A stretch of 64,000 nucleotides of DNA from Pacificispira sp002696645 (GTDB lineage Bacteria > Pseudomonadota > Alphaproteobacteria > UBA8366 > Aestuariispiraceae), in assembly GCF_048892425.1 (NCBI RefSeq), contig NZ_JBLZHU010000001.1:186001-250000 (forward strand), written 5' to 3'. Position numbers and translations under genes: made by a program. Numbering within the stretch: the stretch's first letter is position 1; the number at the start of each line of letters is the position of its first letter. This document shows positions 33,686 through 41,381 of this stretch, piece after piece. A model generated the notes under the pieces. That model made no database searches. It had not been told where the DNA came from and saw nothing but the letters and a program-made list of their open reading frames with translations.

Positions 33686-34885
33686 TCAGGCGATCAGTCC
33701 GATGTCGCGACCGACTTTGGTGAAGGCACTAATGGCATGATCCAATTGTTGGCGGGTATGGGCAGCAGACATCTGGGTGCGGATTCGTGCCTTGCCCTTT
33801 GGCACGACGGGATAGGAAAAAGCCGTCACATACAGGCCTTCCGCCATCAATCCCGCGGCCAGCTTGGTTGCCAGAACCGCATCCCCGGTCATGACAGGGA
33901 TGATCGGGTGATCACCGGGCACCAGATCAAAACCGGCCTGCATTATGCCCTGGCGGAAATGTTTGGCATTCTGCCGCAAGGTTTCGCGCAGTTCCCCACC
34001 ACTCTGCAGCAAATCCAGCGCGGCCAGAGTGGCTGCACAGATCGATGGGGCCAACGCGTTTGAGAACAGATACGGCCGTGCCCTTTGGCGCAACAGGGCG
34101 ACAATGGGGGCAGGGCCGGCGATATAGCCGCCTGACGCGCCGCCCAGAGCCTTCCCAAATGTGCCGCTGAGCAATTGCACACGCCCTTCGACGCCGTGGT
34201 GGTCGGGCGTTCCGGCTCCACGGGGTCCCATGAAGCCAACAGCGTGGCTGTCATCGACCATGACGGTGGCGTCATAGCGTTCGGCCAAGGCACAAATGGC
34301 CGGTAAATCCGCGATAATGCCATCCATAGAGAAGACACCATCGGTGACGATCAGGCGTAGGCGGGCATCCTGACTTTCTTTCAGGCGGGCTTCCAGTTCC
34401 TCCATATCATTATTGGCATAGCGATAGCGCTGTGCCTTGCACAGCCGCACCCCATCGATGATCGAAGCATGGTTCAAAGCATCTGAGATAATCGCGTCTT
34501 CCGGACCCAACAATGCCTCGAAAACCCCAGCATTGGCATCAAAACAGGAGGAAAAGAGGATCGCATCTTCGGTCTTCAGGAAATCTGCCAGACGACTTTC
34601 CAACTGGCGGTGCAGGTCCTGGGTACCACAGATAAACCGAACCGACGCCATGCCAAATCCATGGCTGTCCAGCGCTTCCTTGGCGGCGTGGATCAAGCGG
34701 GGATCATCGGCCAACCCCAGATAATTATTTGCGCATAAATTGATAACATGCTGGGCGGTCCCGTTATCCAGGGTATCAATCTCGCTGGATTGGGCGCTGG
34801 TGATCGTGCGCTCCCGCTTCATCAGCCCGTCGGCATCAATTTGTGACAGGGCATCTTGTGCATGTTGGATAAGGGAGCGTGTCAT
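33686..34885 (-). CDS. kbl: Glycine C-acetyltransferase (2-amino-3-ketobutyrate CoA ligase)
   Basis: A 399-residue PLP enzyme of the alpha-oxoamine synthase group. NLCANNYLGLADDPRLI opens the fold, the conserved DDSHAVGF precedes the PLP lysine in SGTFGKALGGASGG near 245, and TGDAVLATKLA closes it. It cleaves 2-amino-3-ketobutyrate with CoA to glycine and acetyl-CoA, using the product of Tdh. ATG 34885 is chosen; the longer reading from 34945 overlaps the regulator stop and is unlikely. Two 14-bp direct repeats lie just upstream. Confidence 0.96.
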   Translation of the reverse strand: MTRSLIQHAQDALSQIDADGLMKRERTITSAQSSEIDTLDNGTAQHVINLCANNYLGLADDPRLIHAAKEALDSHGFGMASVRFICGTQDLHRQLESRLADFLKTEDAILFSSCFDANAGVFEALLGPEDAIISDALNHASIIDGVRLCKAQRYRYANNDMEELEARLKESQDARLRLIVTDGVFSMDGIIADLPAICALAERYDATVMVDDSHAVGFMGPRGAGTPDHHGVEGRVQLLSGTFGKALGGASGGYIAGPAPIVALLRQRARPYLFSNALAPSICAATLAALDLLQSGGELRETLRQNAKHFRQGIMQAGFDLVPGDHPIIPVMTGDAVLATKLAAGLMAEGLYVTAFSYPVVPKGKARIRTQMSAAHTRQQLDHAISAFTKVGRDIGLIA

Positions 34886-34903
34886 GGCATTACCTTTATT
34901 TTC

Positions 34904-34936
34904 GATATCCAGGAATTTGTATGATATACTGGAATT
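34904..34936. promoter_or_regulatory. Pair of 14-bp direct repeats before kbl
   Basis: GATATCCAGGAATT (34904-34917) and GATATACTGGAATT (34923-34936) agree at 12 of 14 bases and lie 19 bp apart in the 56-bp gap between the XRE/cupin regulator gene and kbl. A related TTC...ATATAT...GAA dyad occurs at 35581-35594 upstream of the regulator itself. They could be binding sites for that regulator. Confidence 0.35.
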
Positions 34937-34941
34937 CACTG

Positions 34942-35547
34942 TCAACGGATGATTTGCCTAGCCTGCGCATCATATTGTTGGGGCAGGGCAACCAGCAGGA
35001 TCGCACGCGATGGACCGGTGGCTGTGTTGATGATCTGATGCGCCCGATCTGCCTGATAGCGTAACGTGTCTCCCGCCCTGGCTTCAACCCGCGTGTCGGC
35101 AACTTCGACGGCAACAGACCCATCCAGACAGGTTAAATGCTCATACGTGCCCATGGCATGGGGGTCAGAAGCCAGCACACCGCCGGGCTCCATCCGCATT
35201 TCATACCATTCTATTGGCAGCACGGTGCGATAGGGACTTAACATCTGTAATGTTACCAATCCATCGCGGCTCTTGCGGGTGGGTGTCGAATAGGCGTGGC
35301 TGTGTTCGATGACCGGCGTTTCCGCCTGAATCGTTTCGGTCAAATCGGCCATATCCAGCCCCAGCGATTGCATCAGGTTCCAGACCACGGCAAAGGTCGG
35401 GTTGACGGTGCCGCGCTCTACCTGGCTTAACATGGATTTTGACACGCCACTGCGTTCCGACACCTGTTCCAGGGTCAGGCGGTGCTGTTTACGCGCCTTG
35501 CGGACGATTGCGCCAAGCTGTGGCGGTGGCACCAGGTTGTCTTTCAC
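34942..35547 (-). CDS. XRE-cupin transcriptional regulator
   Basis: A 201-residue regulator: N-terminal XRE helix-turn-helix (about 15-65, LTLEQVSERSGVSKSMLSQV) and C-terminal cupin sensor (about 100-195, with YEHLTCLDGSVAVEV and the closing barrel strand). This architecture is common in regulators of amine and amino-acid catabolism. The GTG at 35547 follows GGGAGA by about seven bases, so it is preferred to the upstream TTG at 35562. It stands immediately upstream of kbl-tdh-mttB in the same direction, so it is probably the local regulator of threonine/glycine metabolism. Confidence 0.9.
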   Translation of the reverse strand: MKDNLVPPPQLGAIVRKARKQHRLTLEQVSERSGVSKSMLSQVERGTVNPTFAVVWNLMQSLGLDMADLTETIQAETPVIEHSHAYSTPTRKSRDGLVTLQMLSPYRTVLPIEWYEMRMEPGGVLASDPHAMGTYEHLTCLDGSVAVEVADTRVEARAGDTLRYQADRAHQIINTATGPSRAILLVALPQQYDAQARQIIR

Positions 35548-35638
35548 GCAGGGTTCTCCCAAGTCTAAGCATTCCGAAAGTTCAATATATCGAAAAACTG
35601 AAATAAAAACATAGAACAGTGTTGTCTTTACTCATTTC

Positions 35639-35822
35639 GTCACCCCGCACTTGTTGCGGGGTTCAGGGGCGGCGGGTGAATTTGGTGCGTGTGGCTCTGG
35701 ATTCCCGCCTGCGCGGGAATGACGGCCTCTCTATTTAGTCACCCCGGACATGATCCGGGGTCCAGGGCGGCAGGTCGTGAGTCGGGCGTTCCGCTCTGGA
35801 GTCACGCCTGCGTTGGAATGGC
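35639..35822. repeat. Two tandem copies of a palindromic intergenic element
   Basis: Copy A (35639-35725) has two palindromes: ACCCCGC...GCGGGGT (35642-35662) and ATTCCCGCCTGCGCGGGAAT (35701-35720). Copy B (35738-35822) repeats the order with ACCCCGGACATGATCCGGGGT (35741-35761) and a degenerate second arm. The pattern TCACCCCGNACNTGNTNCGGGGTNCA...CTGGA...GAATG is like dispersed palindromic elements common between alphaproteobacterial genes. They lie between the regulator genes xre (start side) and iclR (end side). No gene is seen in 35548-35837. Confidence 0.75.
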
Positions 35823-35837
35823 AAAGGGAAGGCGACG

Positions 35838-36614
35838 CTAACCTAGGGCCAGACCCACATCATGGGCGGCTTCTTTCAGGGCAGGGGTGAATTCTTCGAT
35901 CATGTCCTTGACCGCGACACGGCCCTTATTGACGACAACATTCAGCGCCCCTACCGCAGTGCCTGAAACACCCAGGACCGGGACAGCGACCGAAAGCGCC
36001 CCCATTTCAAATTCTTCATCGGTGGCAGCATACCCCTGCTTTCTAGTGCGATCCAGGATCACCTTTAATGCGCCGCGATCGATCACGGTGTTGGGGGTTT
36101 CTGATCTTGGGGCGATCTGGGCCATCAAACGATCACGCTCTGTTTCACTGACATGGGCCAAATAGGCGCGCCCGATGGCCGTGGCCGCCATGGGTAATCT
36201 TGCCCCAATGGTAAACCGTGTGGAGAACAGGCGATCCTCACAAATAGCATGGGCAACATAGACCATATCCGTGCCGCTGGGCAGACCCAGAGAACAGGTT
36301 TCCCGCATGGCATTCGACGCCTTACGCAGGATCGGGTTTACCCGGTCGCCAATCTCGCTGGATCGCAGGAAGGAAAATCCCAGGGTTAAGATCTTGGGTG
36401 TTAAATTGAACCGCCCATTTTCCTGGGATGCATAGCCCATTGCCTCAAGAGTGCGCAGAATTCGCCTTGCCCCGGCGCGACTGAACCCCGTCAACCGGGC
36501 GGCATCCGCAATTGTCATAGTCTGGGTGTCTGGACCGAAAGCAGCAATCAACGTCAGGCCTTTGGCCAGCGTCTGGACGATTTCGCTGTCTTTGACCTCC
36601 GTGACATCGTTCAT
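35838..36614 (-). CDS. IclR family regulator (PobR/PcaU/PcaR type)
   Basis: A 258-residue IclR-type regulator: winged helix at the N-terminus (MTIADAARLTGFSRAGARRI) and an effector domain with the usual LGLPSGTDMVYVAHAI and TAIGRAYLAH segments. Regulators of this type for aromatic catabolism (PobR, PcaU, PcaR) are strongly suggested by the GAGAR-like helix and by location. The start ATG is one base after the GS-like gene's stop, so it belongs to the Rieske-GS-regulator operon. A matching three-half-site operator lies upstream of the first gene, between it and pobA. Confidence 0.9.
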   Translation of the reverse strand: MNDVTEVKDSEIVQTLAKGLTLIAAFGPDTQTMTIADAARLTGFSRAGARRILRTLEAMGYASQENGRFNLTPKILTLGFSFLRSSEIGDRVNPILRKASNAMRETCSLGLPSGTDMVYVAHAICEDRLFSTRFTIGARLPMAATAIGRAYLAHVSETERDRLMAQIAPRSETPNTVIDRGALKVILDRTRKQGYAATDEEFEMGALSVAVPVLGVSGTAVGALNVVVNKGRVAVKDMIEEFTPALKEAAHDVGLALG

Positions 36615-36615
36615 T

Positions 36616-38040
36616 CTAGAAAATCTCGAAATATTCGCGCTGTTCCCAATCGGTGACTTCTGCAAAGAATCGGGCCAGTTCCGCTTTTTTCAAGGTGACC
36701 AGATAATCGACAAAGGCATCGCCCCAGGCTTTACGATAGAAGGCGCTGCCGCTGAAAGCATCAATGGCTTCCAATATCGTGCGGGGCAACAAGACACCTT
36801 CGGCATAGGGGGCTTCGGTCGGGGGTGGCGGTTCGGCCTTGCGCTTCATGCCGTCCATACCGCACAGGACTTGAGACGCCATGCACAGATAGGGGTTGGC
36901 GGCGGGTTCCGGTGCGCGATTCTCAATCCGGGTTGCAGACTCTCCTGGGGCACCGACGACGCGCAGCATCGCCCCCTTATTATCCATGCCCCATAATATG
37001 CGATCTGGCGCCAGGACGAAGGGTCGATAGCGCTTGTAACCATTGATTGTCGGGGTGGTCAGCAGGCAGCTTGCGGCCGCGTGGTCCAGCAATCCGGCCA
37101 GGAAATTCTTGCACAATGGGGACAGGGGCTCTTGCGCATCGACAAAGGCGGGTTTGCCCGTGTCGCGATGGATCAGGGACTGATGCACATGCCAGCCATT
37201 GGAGAATACTTCTGGCAAGGCCGGGCGGCACATGAAGGTCGCGTGATAGCCGATGCGGCGCAGCGCTTGTTTGATGGCGCTTCGGAACAGCACGGTACAG
37301 TCGGCGGTTTTCATCGTCTCCTGGGGGTGGAACGTCGCCTCAACCTGGCTGGGGCCGAATTCCACTTCCAGACTGCGCAAGGGCAGGGACAGGCCTTCAC
37401 AGACGGTTCGGATGGTCTCGAAAACCGGTTCCAGTTCATCTGCCTGACTTTCGGTCAGGTATTGATAGCCGCGCGTGACCAGCGATGTTTCAACAGGGGC
37501 CGGTGGATGGCCCGCATCCTGGTAGGCAAGCTTCTTGTTTTCCAATTTCAGGACCGTGAATTCCAATTCCAACCCAGTGCGATGCTCATAGCCGGCCTCT
37601 GCCAGCAGACTTAAGGCATTGCGCAGGCGAGAGCGGGTACAGAATGGCATGGCCGTTCCGTCCTTCAGCGCCAGGTCACATAACAGCCAACCGGTCTTTT
37701 CCGCCCAGGGCAGAATTTGAAACGTGTCGGGGTCGGGCATCATCAAGATGTCGCCGGCCCCCTTCAGGCCGGGCAAGTCATAGCCGCCTTCTTTGGTCCA
37801 TACCGGAAAGACGGTGCGGTGGGATGTGTCCTTCAGCAGCAGGGTGGATGTCATGGCACAACCGTTTTCCAAGGCGTCTTTAAGCCCTGAAACAGGGATG
37901 GTCTTGCCCCGCAACAATCCATGCTGATCGGCGAAGGACAGCCGGACACTTTCGACCCCGGCGGAGGAAACGCGATCAAGGATATCCTGAATCCGGGTGC
38001 GCCGGTCCGATGGACCGACGGTTTCAAATGAAAGCTTCAT
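36616..38040 (-). CDS. Glutamine-synthetase-like enzyme (gamma-glutamyl amine ligase type)
   Basis: A 474-residue GS-fold protein. N-terminal beta-grasp (about 15-110) is followed by the catalytic motifs GLELEFTV (EXE metal ligands), LEVEFGPSQVEATF, GWHVHQSL with the active-site histidine, TINGYKRYRP and the ATP/glutamate residues in RIENRAPEPAANPYL. It lacks the adenylylation loop of GlnA and, with its length, fits gamma-glutamylation enzymes such as PuuA, GmaS or aniline AtdA1-type ligases. It is 8 bp after a Rieske oxygenase gene and diverges, via the shared operator, from pobA; a role in activating an aromatic amine is proposed. Substrate unproven. Confidence 0.88.
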   Translation of the reverse strand: MKLSFETVGPSDRRTRIQDILDRVSSAGVESVRLSFADQHGLLRGKTIPVSGLKDALENGCAMTSTLLLKDTSHRTVFPVWTKEGGYDLPGLKGAGDILMMPDPDTFQILPWAEKTGWLLCDLALKDGTAMPFCTRSRLRNALSLLAEAGYEHRTGLELEFTVLKLENKKLAYQDAGHPPAPVETSLVTRGYQYLTESQADELEPVFETIRTVCEGLSLPLRSLEVEFGPSQVEATFHPQETMKTADCTVLFRSAIKQALRRIGYHATFMCRPALPEVFSNGWHVHQSLIHRDTGKPAFVDAQEPLSPLCKNFLAGLLDHAAASCLLTTPTINGYKRYRPFVLAPDRILWGMDNKGAMLRVVGAPGESATRIENRAPEPAANPYLCMASQVLCGMDGMKRKAEPPPPTEAPYAEGVLLPRTILEAIDAFSGSAFYRKAWGDAFVDYLVTLKKAELARFFAEVTDWEQREYFEIF

Positions 38041-38048
38041 GTTTGACC

Positions 38049-39383
38049 CTATTCCGCAGCAATACTGTCAGTGCCCAAATACCAGGGAGCAGCCTCGCGC
38101 CGTTTTTGCTCGCTGGCAAGCCATGCGCTGCGCCAGGTGTCATGCGGGGCCAATGTATCGATGGCGATTGGCCCCTTGATAGCGCCAGGGCCGCCCGGTG
38201 TATCCAGGATTGGCAGCGTTCCTTCACCTTTTGCGACGGTTTTGATCGCCCGCAGCAACAGACGGCGATAGGCGGCGATGGCAACATCGGTCTGGCCCAG
38301 ATGTTCCTTGGTCCGGTCCTGAATCGGGCCGGGCGATTCGACCGCCCATTGATCATGGACATTAATATCATCGCCCATGCCGGTATAGGTGCGCATTTTC
38401 TGTTCTACCGGGTCATAGCCATAACCATTCTGCTTGCCGACCTTCGGGATATAATCCGGCATGATATACAGGGCTTCACGTTGTTGGCGCATTTTGACCT
38501 TGTCCACGGTATTCCCGAAACTGGTGAAGATCGCATACCAATAGCAGTTTTCATCATCAATCGGCACATGCCATTGGGTGATGGTCATTTCGTTGGACAT
38601 CGGGATGGTAATCGCCTGGGGGAAGACCTGATTGGTGACGCGGACATGCATCGCCTGTCCATCCAGATCCCGCAGCGCCATGATCCGCAGGCCGTAATCG
38701 GTCGTTTCCACATCAATCTTTGGGCGCGGGAAATCACGCAGAATGCGAGTCATCGGGATATCGGTATCCCCGACATAATCGCGAAATTGTTTCCCATAGG
38801 CATCTGCCGGGTCATCGTCTTCCAGATACCGATGCAGGAAGGACGCATGGGCCGGGTCGATCCCCACTTCCAGCGCCTGCAGCCAATTGCTTTCGATCAG
38901 GCCTTTAAAGGCAAAGGTGTGGCTGTCGGGTGCGGTGAAGCAATCCAGTTTGGGAAAGGCTGGAGGCTCGCCCGTGCCCAGATAGCCAAACAGGATGCCG
39001 TTGCGCACCGCGACCGGATAGGCCGTGGTCTTGATGCGGCTGGCCAGTTGGCTTTCCTCTGGCTCCGCAGGGGTTTCCAGACATTGGCCATCCGTATCAA
39101 ATTTCCAGCCATGGAAGGGACAGCGAATGCCGCCATCTTCTAACCGCCCATAGCATAAATCTGCCCCGCGATGGGGGCAGTGGCGATCGATCAGCCCATA
39201 GGTTCCGTCTTCGTTGCGAAAGGCGACCAGCTTTTCCCCCAACAGAGTGACCGGGCGGACCGGGCGTGGCCCGTCGAATTCATCGACCAGTGCGACTGGC
39301 TGCCAATAACGACGCAGCACGGCCCCGGCCTCTGTCCCTGCGCCAATTTCGGTCAGTTTCCGGTTCATCTCTGCATTGATCAT
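38049..39383 (-). CDS. Rieske non-haem iron oxygenase, phthalate-dioxygenase-like
   Basis: A 444-residue single-chain oxygenase subunit. The N-terminal Rieske site is CPHRGADLCYG...CPFHGW, with Cys69, His71, Cys88 and His91. The catalytic iron site is NWLQALEVGIDPAHASFLHR, with His179 and His184, and a later acidic ligand. Similar enzymes attack phthalate, vanillate or aryl ethers and amines. No ferredoxin or reductase gene is adjacent, so electrons must come from elsewhere. ATG 39383 follows GGAGG by five bases; the longer TTG start is rejected. It is the first gene of an operon with the GS-like and IclR genes. Confidence 0.9.
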   Translation of the reverse strand: MINAEMNRKLTEIGAGTEAGAVLRRYWQPVALVDEFDGPRPVRPVTLLGEKLVAFRNEDGTYGLIDRHCPHRGADLCYGRLEDGGIRCPFHGWKFDTDGQCLETPAEPEESQLASRIKTTAYPVAVRNGILFGYLGTGEPPAFPKLDCFTAPDSHTFAFKGLIESNWLQALEVGIDPAHASFLHRYLEDDDPADAYGKQFRDYVGDTDIPMTRILRDFPRPKIDVETTDYGLRIMALRDLDGQAMHVRVTNQVFPQAITIPMSNEMTITQWHVPIDDENCYWYAIFTSFGNTVDKVKMRQQREALYIMPDYIPKVGKQNGYGYDPVEQKMRTYTGMGDDINVHDQWAVESPGPIQDRTKEHLGQTDVAIAAYRRLLLRAIKTVAKGEGTLPILDTPGGPGAIKGPIAIDTLAPHDTWRSAWLASEQKRREAAPWYLGTDSIAAE

Positions 39384-39397
39384 CTCATCCTCCAATT

Positions 39398-39426
39398 TGT
39401 TCGAATATCGAACATTTGTTCGATAT
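39398..39426. promoter_or_regulatory. PobR/PcaU-type operator (palindrome plus direct half-site)
   Basis: TGTTCGA-ATA-TCGAACA (39398-39414) is a perfect inverted repeat; it is followed by TGTTCGATAT (39417-39426), identical over ten bases to the complementary half of the palindrome. Two halves forming a dyad with a third in direct orientation is the arrangement I recall for PobR/PcaU operators, whose half-sites resemble GTTCGATAAT. It lies 14 bp before the Rieske gene's start and 110 bp before pobA, so it can govern both directions. Confidence 0.7.
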
Positions 39427-39536
39427 ATAGTATGCCAAAAGAATCTATGGGCGTAAACTGTTTCATTTTCTGGGTTCCTGACCGGGGCAGGCCTAATCTG
39501 TCGGAAGGAAACGCGCTATTTCAGGAGACCCTTTTC

Positions 39537-40733
39537 ATGGGCAAATCACGTCGCACGCAGGTTTGCATTGTCGGCAGTGGTCCGGCGGGCCTGCTGTTGT
39601 CACAGTTGCTTCACCGACAGGGTATCGAGTCGGTAATACTGGAGCGAAGAGATCGCGCCTATGTCGAAGGCCGCATTCGCGCCGGTGTTCTGGAACAGGG
39701 CACGGTTGATTTGCTGCGGGAGGCTGGAGTTGCGGACAGGCTGGACCGGGAAGGGTTGGTTCATGACGGATTTGAAATTGCAGGCAATGGGCGACGCCAC
39801 CGCATCGCGCTGGATGAATTGACCAATGGCAAGGTTGTCACGGTCTATGGTCAGACAGAGGTCACGAAGGATTTGATCGCAGCCCGCCTGGCGGCTGGGG
39901 GGGAGATCGTCTTCGAAGCGGCGGATGTAACGCCGAATGCTTTCGATGGTTCAAAGCCGTTTGTGACGTATTCCCACCAGGGACAAGAACATCGGTTGGA
40001 CTGCGACTTTATTGCTGGCTGTGATGGCTTTCACGGGGTGTGCCGACAATCCCTGCCACAGAATGCAATCCGCACATTTGAACGGACCTATCCTTTTGCC
40101 TGGTTGGGGATATTGGCCAAGGCGGCGCCGGCGGCGGATGAATTGATCTATGCTCACCATGACCGGGGCTTTGCCTTGTGCAGCATGCGTTCGGAATCGA
40201 TTTCCCGCCATTATGTGCAATGCAGCCCGAATGAGGATCTGTCGAAATGGCCGGATGCCCGTATCTGGGATGAATTGCGCCATCGCATAGGCGATACAGA
40301 TGGGCACCACATCAATGAAGGTCCCCTATTGGATAAAAGCATCACCCCCATGCGCAGCTTTGTCGCCGAACCGATGCGCCATGGATCGCTGTTTCTGGCT
40401 GGGGATGCTGCCCATATCGTGCCGCCCACCGGCGCGAAAGGGCTGAACCTAGCGGTATCAGATATTTATTACCTGTACCGCGCCCTGGTCCAGTTTTATA
40501 AACAAAGCATGTCTGATCTGTTGGATCGATATTCTGATCAAGCCCTGGCCCGGGTATGGAAGGCAGAGCGATTCTCCTGGTGGATGACCAGCCTGTTACA
40601 CAAGTTCCCGAATGAGGCTGGCTATGATCGCGCCTTTGAAAACCGCATGCAGGAGGCGGAAATCGCCTATCTTATGTCTTCGCGCGCGGCCCAGACCGTC
40701 GTTGCGGAGAATTATGTGGGCCTGCCCTTTTAG
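39537..40733 (+). CDS. pobA: 4-hydroxybenzoate 3-monooxygenase
   Basis: A 398-residue FAD-dependent aromatic hydroxylase that converts 4-hydroxybenzoate to protocatechuate with NADPH. FAD-binding motif VCIVGSGPAGLLLSQLL is at the N-terminus, the substrate/NADPH region has SISRHYVQCSP, and the second FAD motif GDAAHIVPPTGAKGLNLA is at about 285-302. The length matches the PobA standard of about 390. The start ATG has GGAGACC upstream. It diverges from the Rieske-GS-IclR unit over the operator. A GC-rich inverted repeat (GCCTGCCC/GGGCAGGC) overlaps the stop and may act as a weak terminator. Confidence 0.95.
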   Translation: MGKSRRTQVCIVGSGPAGLLLSQLLHRQGIESVILERRDRAYVEGRIRAGVLEQGTVDLLREAGVADRLDREGLVHDGFEIAGNGRRHRIALDELTNGKVVTVYGQTEVTKDLIAARLAAGGEIVFEAADVTPNAFDGSKPFVTYSHQGQEHRLDCDFIAGCDGFHGVCRQSLPQNAIRTFERTYPFAWLGILAKAAPAADELIYAHHDRGFALCSMRSESISRHYVQCSPNEDLSKWPDARIWDELRHRIGDTDGHHINEGPLLDKSITPMRSFVAEPMRHGSLFLAGDAAHIVPPTGAKGLNLAVSDIYYLYRALVQFYKQSMSDLLDRYSDQALARVWKAERFSWWMTSLLHKFPNEAGYDRAFENRMQEAEIAYLMSSRAAQTVVAENYVGLPF

Positions 40734-40749
40734 GAGGGGCAGGCGGATT

Positions 40750-41280
40750 TCAGGCTGCCTTATGAAAGCGCTTGTGCGCCTCTAATGGCCCATCCACCCG
40801 GTAGACGTGATATCGATCCGCATCCATTCCTTCGGGCAAAGGAACCTTGGTCGCGCCAGGGAGGGAGAGCGGCTGATCGCTGAGTATCTGTGCACCTTCG
40901 GCCAGTAACGGAATGATGGCGGGGCTAAGATGATTCTTTGCGAAATCACGGCTAGCCTGACTGTCGCCGGTTCCCAAATCTGCATGCACCAGCACAGCTC
41001 TGGCCCTTAGTGTTTTCTGCGCGCGGTGCAGCCCGTCGATCACATCTCCTAGAAACAAGTGGTCATCCTCTGGAACGCAATCCGGATGGGCCTGAACTTC
41101 CCGTTCAAACACATAGATGTCGTGGTTTGGCAGAATATGCCGCAAATGATCGTAGGTCCGGCCATTGCCAAGACCCAGTTCCAGAACAACCCCCTCCAAG
41201 GACTGGATGTCTGACGCTGCCTGATCCAATAACCGCCGCTGCGCCTGCAACCGCCGGATAGCCGAGTCTAAACGTGACAT
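40750..41280 (-). CDS. Class I SAM-dependent methyltransferase, unknown target
   Basis: A 176-residue protein. VVLELGLGNGRTYDHLRHIL (about 31-50) is the SAM-binding motif I of Rossmann-fold methyltransferases, and VLVHADLGTGD around 88-98 resembles the acidic motif further along. The beta-strand order fits, though the length is short. Substrate unknown. The chosen ATG at 41280 removes an upstream extension without similarity. It lies between convergent pobA and an MFS transporter gene in the same direction; no operon is obvious. Confidence 0.75.
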   Translation of the reverse strand: MSRLDSAIRRLQAQRRLLDQAASDIQSLEGVVLELGLGNGRTYDHLRHILPNHDIYVFEREVQAHPDCVPEDDHLFLGDVIDGLHRAQKTLRARAVLVHADLGTGDSQASRDFAKNHLSPAIIPLLAEGAQILSDQPLSLPGATKVPLPEGMDADRYHVYRVDGPLEAHKRFHKAA

Positions 41281-41381
41281 GAGAATTCCCATTAAAGTGT
41301 GCATCGCACCATAGCGATACAAAACTCATGTAGGGCCAAACCGGCACATTCCAACCCCACCTCACGAGGAGGTGAGGAGTC

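Noticed and set aside
38010..39143. Plus-strand frame of 377 codons
   Set aside because: Antisense to the Rieske oxygenase gene with intact Fe-S and iron sites.
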